Below are positions 1 through 10,063 of a stretch of 64,000 bases of DNA, piece by piece (position 1 is the first letter of the stretch; each line of letters opens with the position of its first letter). The translations under genes were made by a program, and so were the position numbers. Below the pieces are notes generated by a model. It saw nothing but the letters and a program-made list of their open reading frames with translations, was not told the DNA's origin and made no database searches. Source of the stretch: Derxia lacustris (lineage in GTDB: Bacteria > Pseudomonadota > Gammaproteobacteria > Burkholderiales > Burkholderiaceae_E); the NCBI RefSeq assembly GCF_002105195.1, contig NZ_MUHU01000001.1, forward strand, positions 362,195 to 426,194. Reading direction: 5' to 3'.

Positions 1-31
1 GTCCCCCAATTCCCACGCTCTGGAGTTCCGT

Positions 32-643
32 TTGCTTTCCATCCTGCTTGCGGCGGGCTGGCCGATCTGGCCCCTGCTGATTGCGTCGATCGTCGCGCTT
101 GCGCTGATCATCGAACGGATTCGCAGCCTGCGTCGCGGGGCCATCGTCCCGCCGACCCTGCTGCCCGAAGTACTCACGCTGGTCCGCAAGGGGCCGGTCG
201 CGGCCGATGTGGCCAACAAGCTGGAAGCCAATTCGCCGCTCGGCCGGGTGCTGGCCGCCGCGGTGCGCAACATGAATTCGCCGCGCGACGTGATGAAGGA
301 AGCCATCGAGGAGACCGGCGGCGCCGTCGCCCACGACCTCGAAAAGTATCTCACCACCATCGGCACCATCGCCTCGGCGGCGCCGCTCATGGGGCTGTTC
401 GGCACCGTGGTCGGGATGATCGAGATCTTCGGCGCGCAGGGCCCGACCGGCAGCGCCAATCCGGCCCAGCTGGCGAGCGGCATTTCCATCGCGCTCTACA
501 ACACCGGCTTCGGGTTGGCGATCGCGATTCCCACGCTGATCTTCTATCGCCACTTCCGGCGCCTGATCGACAACTACGTGACCGACATGCAGATCCAGGC
601 GGTGCGGCTGGTCGACGTGGTCCACGGCCAGCGGCAAGGCTGA
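32..643 (+). CDS. exbB: ExbB/TolQ-type proton channel subunit
   Basis: Inner-membrane proton-channel subunit of the MotA/TolQ/ExbB family, which uses the proton motive force to energise outer-membrane transport through TonB or Tol. The 203-aa protein has an N-terminal membrane segment (about residues 5-27), a cytoplasmic loop, and two C-terminal membrane segments (about 105-130 and 150-172) with the family Gly/Ala-rich 'PLMGLFGTVVGMI' pattern. The start is a TTG at 32, chosen because GGAG at 22-25 lies six bases upstream and the N-terminus 'MLSILLAAGWPIWPLL' fits the family. exbD follows nine bases downstream. With no TonB gene in view, ExbB and TolQ are hard to separate. The ExbB name rests on the short length and the lpxK-kdsB neighbourhood. 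Confidence 0.85.
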   Translation: MLSILLAAGWPIWPLLIASIVALALIIERIRSLRRGAIVPPTLLPEVLTLVRKGPVAADVANKLEANSPLGRVLAAAVRNMNSPRDVMKEAIEETGGAVAHDLEKYLTTIGTIASAAPLMGLFGTVVGMIEIFGAQGPTGSANPAQLASGISIALYNTGFGLAIAIPTLIFYRHFRRLIDNYVTDMQIQAVRLVDVVHGQRQG

Positions 644-652
644 GGCAGGCAG

Positions 653-1093
653 ATGGCCGCCATGAACTTCCGCCGCCGGCGCGGCGGCACCGAGGAGCCG
701 GAGATCAATCTGATCCCGTTCATCGACGTGCTGCTGGTGATCCTCATCTTCCTGATGGTCACGACCACCTACTCGCGCTTTGCCGAGTTGCAGATCAGCC
801 TGCCGACCGCCGACGCCGAAAAGGCCGTCGAGCGGCCGCGCCAGATTCATGTGGGCGTGACGCCCGACGGCCACTACGCCATCGACCGCACCGCCGTGCG
901 CGTGCAGGACCCGGACGCGCTCGCGGCCGAGATCAAGCGTGCGGCCGGCAACGATGCCGATCCGGTCATCGTGGTCGACGCCGACGCGGCAGCAACGCAT
1001 CAGGCGGTCATCAATGTGCTGGAGGCGGCGCGCATCGCCGGCTTCTCGCGGCTGACCTTCGCCACGCAAACCACCACGCCGGCACGGCGCTGA
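653..1093 (+). CDS. exbD: ExbD/TolR-type biopolymer transport protein
   Basis: Partner of the preceding ExbB in a proton-driven complex of the inner membrane. The 146-aa protein has a short basic cytoplasmic N-terminus, one membrane helix at about residues 19-39, and a periplasmic domain. The helix carries Asp25 in 'PFIDVLLVI', the proton-path aspartate conserved in ExbD/TolR. It starts nine bases after exbB. The sequence begins ATGGCCGCCATG, so the start could also be nine bases later, at 662. The operon seems to continue into lpxK 25 bases downstream. Confidence 0.88.
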   Translation: MAAMNFRRRRGGTEEPEINLIPFIDVLLVILIFLMVTTTYSRFAELQISLPTADAEKAVERPRQIHVGVTPDGHYAIDRTAVRVQDPDALAAEIKRAAGNDADPVIVVDADAAATHQAVINVLEAARIAGFSRLTFATQTTTPARR

Positions 1094-1118
1094 GCTTGCC
1101 GGCTTCCGCTCGCCACGC

Positions 1119-2183
1119 ATGAGCGCGCCGCGCGACCAGACGCCGCCGGCCGCCGGCTGGCGCGCCCGGCTCGAAGCCGGGCTGGTGCGCGGCTGGCAGC
1201 GACGCGGCCTCGTGTACTGGGCCTTTCTCGACATGTCGCTGCTGTGGCGCTGGATTGCGCTGTGGCGGCGCAAGCGCGCTGCGGCGCAAGGCACGCGCGT
1301 CGGCGTGCCGGTGATCGTCGTCGGCAACGTGACCGTTGGCGGCACCGGCAAGACGCCGACCGTCATCGCGCTGGTCGAGGCGCTGCGGGCGCGCGGTTTT
1401 GCACCCGGCGTCATCTCGCGCGGCCACGGCCGACGCGGCGACGCCATCCAGCTGGTCGCGCCCGACACCGCGCCCGATCTGGTCGGCGACGAGCCGGCGC
1501 TGATCGTCGCGCGCACCGGCGTGCCGATGGCGGTCGGCGCCGACCGCGTCGCCGCCGCGCGCGCCCTGCTCGCGGCCCATCCCGGGATCGACCTGCTGCT
1601 GTCCGACGACGGCCTTCAGCATCACGCCCTCGCGCGCGACATCGAACTCGTGCTGTTCGACGCGCGCGGCGCCGGCAACCGCGCCTGTCTGCCCGCCGGC
1701 CCGCTGCGCGAACCGGCCGACCGCCCGCGCGACGCCACGCTCTTCGTCGGCTGCCCGGTCGATGCCACGCTCAGCGTCAACGCGCCCGCCTTCACGCTCG
1801 ACATTCGCCCCGGCGCGGCCTGGCAGCTCTGCGCGCCCGAGCGCCGCCGGCCGCTCGCCGACTGGATCGGCCAGCCGCTGCAAGCCGCCGCCGGCATTGG
1901 CGCGCCGGAAAAATTCTTCGCGATGCTGCGCGCCCACGGCCTCGATCCGCGCATGCTCGCCCTGCCCGACCATGCGCGCTTCGACGCCAGCAGCTTCGCC
2001 GCGCTCGGCCCGGACGACATCCTCATCACCGAAAAGGACGCCATAAAATGCCGCGCCCTGCCCGCGCTGGCAGCCGATGCGCGGCTCTGGGTCGTCCCGA
2101 TCGACGCCATCCCGCCGGCCGCCCTGCTCGATCTCATCGCCGCCGCGCTCACCGAGAAAGCCCATGGACACCAAGCTGCTTGA
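1119..2183 (+). CDS. lpxK: tetraacyldisaccharide 4'-kinase
   Basis: Phosphorylates the 4' position of the tetraacyldisaccharide-1-phosphate precursor to give lipid IVA, in the lipid A pathway at the cytoplasmic face of the inner membrane. The 354-aa length is slightly above the usual 320-345. A hydrophobic/aromatic membrane-associated stretch at about residues 30-50 precedes the P-loop 'VGGTGKTP' at residues 73-80. Further on are 'SRGHGRRGD', 'VGDEPAL' and the conserved '[10 protein letters not shown]'. The 3' end overlaps the Trm112 gene by 20 bases. It lies in the exbBD-lpxK-Trm112-kdsB order typical of Burkholderiales. Confidence 0.93.
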   Translation: MSAPRDQTPPAAGWRARLEAGLVRGWQRRGLVYWAFLDMSLLWRWIALWRRKRAAAQGTRVGVPVIVVGNVTVGGTGKTPTVIALVEALRARGFAPGVISRGHGRRGDAIQLVAPDTAPDLVGDEPALIVARTGVPMAVGADRVAAARALLAAHPGIDLLLSDDGLQHHALARDIELVLFDARGAGNRACLPAGPLREPADRPRDATLFVGCPVDATLSVNAPAFTLDIRPGAAWQLCAPERRRPLADWIGQPLQAAAGIGAPEKFFAMLRAHGLDPRMLALPDHARFDASSFAALGPDDILITEKDAIKCRALPALAADARLWVVPIDAIPPAALLDLIAAALTEKAHGHQAA

Positions 2184-2333
2184 AATCCTCGTCTGCCCGA
2201 TCTGCAAGGGTCCGCTCGAACACCGCCGCGCCGAGCAGGAGCTGATCTGCCCGCGCGACAAGCTCGCCTTCCCGATCCGCGACGGCATCCCGGTGATGCT
2301 CGAATCCGAAGCCCGCAGCACCGACGCCGCCTG

Positions 2334-2334
<1 letters not shown>
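2164..2334 (+). CDS. Trm112/YcaR family small protein
   Basis: A 56-aa protein of the Trm112 family (YcaR in E. coli), regularly encoded between lpxK and kdsB. It has a zinc-ribbon-like N-terminus '[10 protein letters not shown]' with Cys11 and Cys14 and a third Cys at residue 29, then the typical '[12 protein letters not shown]' C-terminus. The reading frame is open further upstream inside lpxK. I chose the ATG at 2164 because [12 protein letters not shown] is the family's normal N-terminus. Its stop overlaps the kdsB start (TGATG), which implies translational coupling. Family members can activate methyltransferases; its role here is not shown. Confidence 0.85.
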
Positions 2335-3119
<785 letters not shown>

Positions 3120-3177
3120 GCGTGCAGGCGCAAGCCACACGTAAGCGAATGGGCCGTCTTCACGGGAAAACCGCCCG

Positions 3178-3900
<723 letters not shown>

Positions 3901-3937
3901 CGCCCGGGCGGCTTCGCGCCGCTTGCTCGGCACGCAG

Positions 3938-3963
3938 AAAAAGCCGCCTTCGGGCGGCTTTTT
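3938..3963 (+). terminator. rho-independent terminator after adk
   Basis: Perfect GCCGCC/GGCGGC stem (3943-3948 with 3953-3958) closed by a TTCG tetraloop, with A residues before it and five T residues after it. It lies 38 bases beyond the adk stop. Confidence 0.9.
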
Positions 3964-4091
3964 CATTGGCCGGCAGAATCGCGGTGGTCGCTCGACCGCC
4001 CCTCCCGGCGGCGCACGACTGGCTTGCGACCTGCTTCTGCACCGCCGGTCGCGCTCGCCGCCACGCGCCAAGTGCCCTGAAGAGAGATTCG

Positions 4092-5972
4092 ATGTCGTCG
4101 TTCTGGAATTGCCTGGCGCCGCGCAGTCTGGCCGGCTGCGCGGCGCTGCTGCTGGCCGCCTGTGCCGGCGTGCCGCATGCGCCGCCGCCCTCGGCCGGCG
4201 CGGCCGATGCCCGACCGGCTGCGGCAATGCCGTCCGCCCGGCCGCATCCCGACCTCGCGCCACCGCCCGAGACCGCCACCGGCCTGCGCGCCGAGCCCCG
4301 GCCTGCCGTCATCGCCACGCGCCAGATGGTCGCGGCCGGCCATCCGCTGGCGGCCGAGATCGGCCGCGAGGTGCTGCGCGCCGGCGGCTCGGCGGTCGAT
4401 GCGGCGGTGGCGGTGCAGGCGGTGCTCGGCCTGGTCGAGCCGCAAAGCTCGGGCATCGGCGGCGGCGGCTTCGCTTTGCTGTGGGATGGCCGCGAGGTGC
4501 AGGCCTGGGACGGCCGCGAAACCGCGCCGCTGCAAGCCGATCCGCGCCTGTTCCTCAATGCCGACGGCCGGCCGATGGGCTTGCAGCAGGCCATCGTCGG
4601 CGGCCGTGCGGTCGGCACGCCCGGCATCCTGCGCATGCTCGAAGCGATGCATCGCCAGCACGGCAGGCTGCCCTGGATCACGCTGTTCGCGCCGGCGATC
4701 CGGCTGGCCGAGAACGGCTTTCCCATTCCGGCGCGGCTGGCGCGGCAGATCGCCGCCGATGCCGCGCTCGGCAGCGACGCCGAGACCCGCGCCTACTTCT
4801 TCAACGCCGACGGCAGCCCGCGCGCCGAGGGCAGCCTGCTGCGCAATCCGGCGCTCGCCGCCACCTACCGTGCGATTGCCGAGGGCGGCGCCGATGCCTT
4901 CTATCGCGGGCCGACGGCGCAGGAAATCGTCGGCAAGGTGCGCGCCAGCGCCAATCCGGGCCGGCTCGATACCGAGGATTTCGAGCGCTACGAGGCGAAG
5001 CAGCGCGCCGCCGTGTGCAGCGACTACAAGCGCTGGCGCGTCTGCGGCATGCCGCCGCCGTCCTCGGGCGGCGTGGCGGTGGCGCAGATGCTCGGCATGC
5101 TGGCGCGCCGCAACATCGCCGTGGTGCCGCCGCAGCCGGAAGCCGGCCCGCACGGCCCGGCACTCATGCCGCAGGCCGATGCCGTGCATCTGCTCAGCGA
5201 GGTCGAGCGGCTGGCCTATGCCGACCGCGCGCTGTGGATCGCCGATCCGGACTTCGTGCCGGTGAATCTGGCCGGCCTGCTGGCGCCCGACTATCTCGCG
5301 CAGCGCGCCCGGCTCATCGGCGACCGCAGCCTGGGCGTGGCGCCGGCCGGCACACCCGCCGGCCAGCCGCAGGCGTTTGCGCCCGACCGCTCGACGGCCG
5401 AGGCCGGCACCTCGCAGATCAGCATCGTCGATGCCCAGGGCATGGCGCTGTCGCTGACCACCTCGGTCGAATGGCTGTTCGGCTCGCGGCTGATGGTGCG
5501 GGGCTTTCTGCTCAACAACCAGCTCACCGATTTCTCCTTCGTGCCCGAGGAAGCCGGCCGGCCCGTGGCCAATCGCGTCGAGCCGGGCAAGCGGCCGCGC
5601 TCGTCGATGACGCCGACGCTGGTGTTCGACCGTGCGAGCGGCGCGCCGGTGGCGGTGCTGGGCTCGCCGGGCGGCGCGCAGATCATCGAGTACGTAGCCA
5701 AGACGCTGATCGGCATCACCGACTGGGGCCTCGATCTGCAATCGGCGATCGACCTGCCCAACTTCGGCAGCCGCAACGGCCCGACCGAACTGGAGCGCGG
5801 CGCGGTCGCGCCCGGACTGGCCGAGGCGCTGCGCACACGCGGCCATGACGTGGCCGAAGTGGACATGACCAGCGGCGTGCAAGCCATCGTCATCGAGCGC
5901 GGCGCCGACGGCAGCCGGCGGCTGGTGGGCGGCAGCGACCGGCGCCGCGACGGTGCAGTGCTGGGCGATTGA
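4092..5972 (+). CDS. ggt: gamma-glutamyltransferase, predicted lipoprotein
   Basis: Hydrolyses or transfers the gamma-glutamyl group of glutathione and related peptides, normally in the periplasm after self-cleavage into two subunits. The frame is open upstream, but the ATG at 4092 has a purine-rich GAAGAGAGA before it and begins a clear signal peptide with lipobox LLLAAC (Cys24). A low-complexity Ala/Pro linker follows. The large subunit has 'GGSAVDAAVAVQ' and 'SGIGGGGFALLWDG'. The small subunit should begin at Thr440 in 'AGTSQISIVD', the expected autoprocessing nucleophile. The end contains 'LGSPGGAQIIEYV'. The 626-aa length is somewhat above typical because of the linker. Convergent with the SirB1-type gene. 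Confidence 0.9.
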   Translation: MSSFWNCLAPRSLAGCAALLLAACAGVPHAPPPSAGAADARPAAAMPSARPHPDLAPPPETATGLRAEPRPAVIATRQMVAAGHPLAAEIGREVLRAGGSAVDAAVAVQAVLGLVEPQSSGIGGGGFALLWDGREVQAWDGRETAPLQADPRLFLNADGRPMGLQQAIVGGRAVGTPGILRMLEAMHRQHGRLPWITLFAPAIRLAENGFPIPARLARQIAADAALGSDAETRAYFFNADGSPRAEGSLLRNPALAATYRAIAEGGADAFYRGPTAQEIVGKVRASANPGRLDTEDFERYEAKQRAAVCSDYKRWRVCGMPPPSSGGVAVAQMLGMLARRNIAVVPPQPEAGPHGPALMPQADAVHLLSEVERLAYADRALWIADPDFVPVNLAGLLAPDYLAQRARLIGDRSLGVAPAGTPAGQPQAFAPDRSTAEAGTSQISIVDAQGMALSLTTSVEWLFGSRLMVRGFLLNNQLTDFSFVPEEAGRPVANRVEPGKRPRSSMTPTLVFDRASGAPVAVLGSPGGAQIIEYVAKTLIGITDWGLDLQSAIDLPNFGSRNGPTELERGAVAPGLAEALRTRGHDVAEVDMTSGVQAIVIERGADGSRRLVGGSDRRRDGAVLGD

Positions 5973-5984
5973 CGGCGGCGCCGC

Positions 5985-6833
5985 TCAGTTGAGCCGGTCG
6001 GCCTCGGGCCGCAGCTCGTCGATGCGGGCGCGCACCGCCGGCGCATCGGCAGCGCGCGGCACGGCGTCGAGATAGGCCTCGAGGTCGTCGATGGCGGCAC
6101 GCGGGCATTCGAGCTGCGAATACACGAAGCCGCGGTCGCGCAGCTCGGTCGGCTCGCCGGGCAGCAGCGCCACCAGCCGTTGCTGCACCGGCAGCAGCCG
6201 CGCCCAGTCGTCGTCGCGCAGATGAATCATCTTGAGATTGCGCAGCAGCCGCGCCAGCGTCTCGCGCGGGCGGGTCGATTGCAGATGCACGCCGAGCGCC
6301 AGCGTCGGATCGTCCTCGTCCGGCAGATGGCTGATGAGTCGCGCCTCCAGCTCGCCGCGCGACAGCGAGCGGCCCTGGTCGAACACGTCGATGAACACCT
6401 CGCCGCCATTGACCCGCGTCTTGACCAGGTAGTGCCCCGGGAAGGACACGCCCTGCAGCGGAATGCCGGCCTGCCGGCCGATCTCGATGTAGACCAGCGC
6501 CAGCGTGATCGGAATGCCGCAGCGACGCTCGATCACCCGGTTGATGTAGCTGTTCTCGGGGTCGTAGTAGTCGTTGGCATTGCCGCGAAAGTGCAGCTCG
6601 CCGAAGAACAGGTGGTTGAGCATGCGCAGCTTGTGCAGCGGCGTGGCGTCGGTGGCGAGGCGGCCGCGCAGCCGCGCCGCAAAGCCGTCCACGTCGATCA
6701 GCAGCGCATCGAGGTCGAGGCCCGGATAGGCGTCCTGCGCCACGGAGGCGGCGGCCTCGAACAGCGGCAGGCTGGCGTCGTCGCCGACCAGCGTGGTCCA
6801 GTAGTCGAGCGGCGTAATGGGTGTGACTGTCAT
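5985..6833 (-). CDS. SirB1 family protein (transglutaminase-like with C-terminal TPR-like region)
   Basis: A 282-aa protein of the SirB1/YchA family, which combines a transglutaminase-like domain with a TPR-like tail. Recognisable blocks are 'LNHLFFGELHFRGNANDYY', 'NSYINRVIERRCGIPITLAL', 'GVSFPGHYLVK' and a C-terminal helical repeat region with 'PRETLARLLRNLK'. The Cys in 'ERRCGIPI' and the His in 'PGHYLVK' would be catalytic in the transglutaminase fold. Biochemical function is not established. It starts 19 bases after murJ ends on the same strand, so the two are probably co-transcribed. Confidence 0.82.
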   Translation of the reverse strand: MTVTPITPLDYWTTLVGDDASLPLFEAAASVAQDAYPGLDLDALLIDVDGFAARLRGRLATDATPLHKLRMLNHLFFGELHFRGNANDYYDPENSYINRVIERRCGIPITLALVYIEIGRQAGIPLQGVSFPGHYLVKTRVNGGEVFIDVFDQGRSLSRGELEARLISHLPDEDDPTLALGVHLQSTRPRETLARLLRNLKMIHLRDDDWARLLPVQQRLVALLPGEPTELRDRGFVYSQLECPRAAIDDLEAYLDAVPRAADAPAVRARIDELRPEADRLN

Positions 6834-6852
6834 GGCCGCGCGTGGCCGGTCG

Positions 6853-8397
6853 TCATACCCGGCGCTTGAAGTCCTTTGGCCGGAAACCTAGCACGAGCAG
6901 CGTCAGCAGATAGATCGCGCCACCGCCGCTCACGACCAGCGCAAGCGCGCCGACGCGCTGGAAGGCCTGACCATCGCGCAGCCAGTCGAACTGCGCCGAG
7001 GCCCAATGCAGGCTCGCGCCGAGCGCCAGCAGCGCCAGCGTCACCTTCCACCAGAAGCTGCCCCAGCCCGGCAACGGCCGGTAGATGCCGCGCTTGCGCA
7101 GCCCGGTGAACAGAAAGCCCGCATTGATGCAGGCGCCCAACCCGATCGCCAGCGCCAGGCCCGCATGCTTGAGCGGCCCGATGAAGGCCACATTCATCGC
7201 CTGCGTGGCCAGCAGCACCAGCAGCGCGATGCGCACCGGCGTGCGCAGGTCTTGCCGCGCATAAAAGCCCGGCGCCAGCACCTTGACCAGGATGAGCCCG
7301 GGCAGGCCGACGGCATAGGCGCGCAGCGCGTCGGCGCTCATCACCGCGTCCTCGGCCGAGAAGCGGCCGTGGTGGAACATGGTGGCGATCAGCGGCAGCG
7401 CCAGCACCATCAGCGCGACCGCCGCCGGCAGCGCCAGCAGGCAGGCCAGGCGCAGGCCCCAGTCGAGCAGCGCGTTGTAGTCGTCATGCCGCTCGGCGGC
7501 GTGGGCGCGACTCAGATAGGGCAGCAGGATCGTGCCCAGCCCCACGCCGAGCATGCCGGTCGGGAACTCCATCAGCCGGTCGGCATAGAACAGCCACGAG
7601 ATCGAACCGGTGCCCAGAAACGACTGGAACACCCGGTTGATGACCAGCGATATCTGCGCCACCGACACGCCAAGCACCGCCGGCCCCATCTGGCGCAGCA
7701 CGCGGCGCACGCCGGCATCGGACCAGGCCGCGCGCAGATCGAGCCGGATGCGCGGCAGCATGCCCACGCGGCGCAGCGCCGGAATCTGGAACGCCAGCTG
7801 AAGCACGCCGCCGCCGAGCACCGCCCAGGCCAGCACCTCGATCGACGGATTGCTGCCGCGCGCGAACAGCAGCATCGAGCCGATGAAACTCAGATTGAGC
7901 AGCACCGGCGTGAAGGCCGGCACCGAGAACCGCGCCCAGGTATTGAGAATCCCGCCCGCCAGCGCCACCAGCGAGATGAAGCCGATGTAGGGAAACATGA
8001 TCCGCAGCAGCCCGACTGCGGTCGCGTACTTGGGCGGATCGGCCGAAAAGCCCGGCGCCACCACCCAGATCAGCAGCGGCGCGGCCAGCACGCCGAGCGC
8101 CGTCACCGCCACCAGGATCCACGCGAGGATCGTCGCCACGTCGTCGATGAGGCTGCGGGTTTCGCTCTCGCTGCGCCGGCCCTTGTACTCGCCGAGGATC
8201 GGCACGAAGGCCTGGGAAAACGCACCTTCGGCAAACAGGCGACGCAACAGATTGGGCAGGCTGAAGGCGAGGAAGAAGGCATCCGTCATCAGCGAGGCAC
8301 CGAACAGCCGCGCCACCAGCAAATCGCGGATCAGCCCGGAGATGCGCGACAGCAAGGTGAGGCCGCTGACGGTCGCGAGCGTTTTCAGTAGGTTCAT
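6853..8397 (-). CDS. murJ: lipid II flippase MurJ (MviN)
   Basis: Flips the peptidoglycan precursor lipid II across the inner membrane. The 514-aa polytopic protein of the MOP superfamily has the family N-terminus 'MNLLKTLATVSGLTLLSRI', then 'DAFFLAFSLPNLLRRLFAEG' and 'FSQAFVPIL'. About 14 hydrophobic segments follow. The frame extends 96 bases further upstream, but the ATG at 8397 gives the conserved N-terminus. No clear Shine-Dalgarno precedes it. It is the upstream member of a murJ-SirB1 unit and diverges from the small gene at 8548. Confidence 0.95.
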   Translation of the reverse strand: MNLLKTLATVSGLTLLSRISGLIRDLLVARLFGASLMTDAFFLAFSLPNLLRRLFAEGAFSQAFVPILGEYKGRRSESETRSLIDDVATILAWILVAVTALGVLAAPLLIWVVAPGFSADPPKYATAVGLLRIMFPYIGFISLVALAGGILNTWARFSVPAFTPVLLNLSFIGSMLLFARGSNPSIEVLAWAVLGGGVLQLAFQIPALRRVGMLPRIRLDLRAAWSDAGVRRVLRQMGPAVLGVSVAQISLVINRVFQSFLGTGSISWLFYADRLMEFPTGMLGVGLGTILLPYLSRAHAAERHDDYNALLDWGLRLACLLALPAAVALMVLALPLIATMFHHGRFSAEDAVMSADALRAYAVGLPGLILVKVLAPGFYARQDLRTPVRIALLVLLATQAMNVAFIGPLKHAGLALAIGLGACINAGFLFTGLRKRGIYRPLPGWGSFWWKVTLALLALGASLHWASAQFDWLRDGQAFQRVGALALVVSGGGAIYLLTLLVLGFRPKDFKRRV

Positions 8398-8547
8398 CGG
8401 GAGGGAGGAGCGGAAGCGGCGCGCAGTGTAGCCAATGGAGACGGTGTGCCGGCGTCCGGTCACTGGCGCCAGCCGGTTACACGCGGCACCCACGCGCCCA
8501 CCGCCGCCGTGATTTGCTCGATCGCCTCACCCCGAAGGAGCACGAGC

Positions 8548-8775
8548 ATGAAAAAAGAACCGCGCGTAATGCGTCGCCCGGAGGACAGCAAGGTCGAACC
8601 CGCCCTGCCGCACGAGCAGGACCAGAAGGCCGGCAGCCAGCAGCGCGCCCAGACCGAAGATCGCAACCGCCTGCGCAAGGGTTTCGAGGATGCCGAAAGC
8701 GGCAAGGTGGATACCGGTCCGCAACCCGTGATCGAGGAAACCGACCGAAAGCTGCGCGGCTCGGCCGATCACTGA
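8548..8775 (+). CDS. small hydrophilic hypothetical protein
   Basis: A 75-aa highly charged protein with no membrane segment, rich in Glu, Lys, Gln and Asp, and probably largely disordered. I do not recognise a family. The ATG at 8548 was chosen over the longer open frame because AAGGAG at 8535-8540 lies seven bases upstream. This strong ribosome-binding site is the main evidence that it is real. It sits between divergent murJ and rpsT, and its stop lies upstream of the rpsT promoter. Confidence 0.5.
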   Translation: MKKEPRVMRRPEDSKVEPALPHEQDQKAGSQQRAQTEDRNRLRKGFEDAESGKVDTGPQPVIEETDRKLRGSADH

Positions 8776-8813
8776 AGCGCACCGGGCGGGAACGCCGGAA
8801 ACAACAATGTCAT

Positions 8814-8842
8814 TTGCCAAGATGACTCGCGACTTTTATACT
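8814..8842 (+). promoter_or_regulatory. rpsT: sigma70-type promoter for rpsT
   Basis: TTGCCA (8814-8819) and TATACT (8837-8842) are separated by exactly 17 bases. Transcription should start near 8849, giving an rpsT leader of about 73 bases. This is the best-formed promoter in the window. Confidence 0.75.
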
Positions 8843-8921
8843 TGCGTGTTCATCAGCCCAGTTTCATCGCGCACCGAGTCTGCGCGAAACCGCAGAACCC
8901 CGGAAAGCAAAGCAAGCAAAC

Positions 8922-9188
8922 ATGGCCAATTCCGCTCAAGCGCGCAAGCGCGCTCGCCAAGCCGTCAAACTCAATGCCGCCAATTCGGCGCTGCGTTCGC
9001 GTTATCGCACCGCCGTCAAGGGCGTGCGCAAGGCCATCGCCGCCGGCGACAAGGAAGCGGCCACCGCCAGCTTCCGCGCCGCGACCAGCGTGCTCGATTC
9101 GATCGCTGCCAAGCGCATCGTTCACCGAAACAAGGCGGCTCGCCACAAGAGCCGCCTGGCTGCCGCATTGAAGGCCATCGCCGCCTGA
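8922..9188 (+). CDS. rpsT: 30S ribosomal protein S20
   Basis: Primary 16S rRNA-binding protein of the small subunit. The 88-aa basic protein begins '[18 protein letters not shown]' and contains 'RSRYRTAVK' and '[13 protein letters not shown]', the S20 signatures. It is monocistronic, with a consensus promoter upstream and a terminator 35 bases downstream. S20 is autoregulated in E. coli, and the leader here would be the place for this, but I see no specific structure. Confidence 0.98.
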   Translation: MANSAQARKRARQAVKLNAANSALRSRYRTAVKGVRKAIAAGDKEAATASFRAATSVLDSIAAKRIVHRNKAARHKSRLAAALKAIAA

Positions 9189-9222
9189 GGTCGCTCGCCG
9201 ACCGGCGAAGCAAGCCTTGATG

Positions 9223-9254
9223 AAGCCGCCCGGCAACCGCCCGGCGGCTTTTTT
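9223..9254 (+). terminator. rho-independent terminator after rpsT
   Basis: AAGCCGCC (9223-9230) pairs with GGCGGCTT (9243-9250) and runs into a T tract. The 9255-9466 interval beyond it holds no gene I can support. Confidence 0.8.
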
Positions 9255-9466
9255 GTTTTGCGGCGGCCCGGTGAAGGCTGTCATCCAGTCACGCGAGACT
9301 GCCTGCCGCTCTCACTTGGCGCGACAGGCCTCGCCACCTTCGCTCCATCTATTTGCCGACAACTGGAATGGAAATTTCTGCCGCACCGAGCAATGTCAGC
9401 CACGCCCGCGTCGCGAGGAAGATGGGCGCCTTGATCGTTCGAGCGCACGGCCCGGACGGCGCGCCG

Positions 9467-9799
9467 TCAGACCGGTTCGGCAGGTGCCGGCGGCTGGGCG
9501 CTGCTGATGGTCTGGAGATTGTTGTCGGCGGCGAAACTGAGGACGAACTGAAGCGCCATCGGCTCGATGTCGCGCAGGCGCGTATCGACGATCACGCACT
9601 TGACGCCGTCCTGAAAACTGGGGCGAACATAGGGCGAGTAGCCGATATGGGACTGAATGCCGCGACCACCCTTGGGTCGGAACGGCGACATCACGCCGCA
9701 AAGTCGTTCGGCCCAGTCGCTCGGCCGGAAAGTCTTGCCATCCTGTGTCTTGCCGAGGATGACGACCTGTCTGATGGAATTCGGAATGGGATCGGCCAT
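9467..9799 (-). CDS. DUF3579 family protein
   Basis: A 110-aa soluble protein that resembles DUF3579, a family seen mainly in beta-proteobacteria and often near rpsT and argD. Typical blocks are 'QVVILGKTQDGKTFRPSDWAERL', 'FRPKGGRGIQSHIGYSPYVRP' and 'VIVDTRLRDIEPMA'. There is no signal peptide or membrane segment. Function is unknown. It is transcribed away from argD and shares the 264-bp upstream interval with it. Confidence 0.8.
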   Translation of the reverse strand: MADPIPNSIRQVVILGKTQDGKTFRPSDWAERLCGVMSPFRPKGGRGIQSHIGYSPYVRPSFQDGVKCVIVDTRLRDIEPMALQFVLSFAADNNLQTISSAQPPAPAEPV

Positions 9800-9990
9800 G
9801 GCTTTGGACCCGGACAGGGGATTCGAATTGTAATCGCGGGGCGGCCGTCAACCCGCCACTGCCATCACGGGCATTTCGCGTTTCGGAAACTGAATTCCGC
9901 ATTGCGGCATGACGCTGCGCCGCGACGACGACGTTTGCCCATCGCACCACCCCACGCACTGCCAGCCGATGGCGGCTTGGCGGCGCGCCA

Positions 9991-10018
9991 CTGACCGCTG
10001 CATCCCTTCGCTTATGAT
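9991..10018 (+). promoter_or_regulatory. argD: candidate promoter for argD
   Basis: CTGACC (9991-9996) and TATGAT (10013-10018) are separated by 16 bases. The predicted start of transcription, about 10025, falls on the first bases of a hairpin that precedes argD. Confidence 0.5.
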
Positions 10019-10023
10019 TCCCC

Positions 10024-10050
10024 CGGGCGGGAAACCGCCCGTTTTTATTT
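10024..10050 (+). promoter_or_regulatory. argD: terminator-like hairpin in the argD leader
   Basis: CGGGCGG (10024-10030), a GAAA tetraloop, CCGCCCG (10035-10041), then TTTTTATTT (10042-10050). It has the full form of an intrinsic terminator but ends 13 bases before the argD start codon. No plus-strand gene lies upstream that needs termination, because rpsT already has its own terminator. It is either a 5' stabilising hairpin or an attenuator. Confidence 0.6.
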
Positions 10051-10063
10051 GTCTGGAACCGAC

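Noticed and set aside
7006..8391. A 461-codon plus-strand open frame opposite murJ
   Set aside because: Antisense to the conserved membrane protein MurJ; Gln/Arg/His-rich translation is typical of such shadows.
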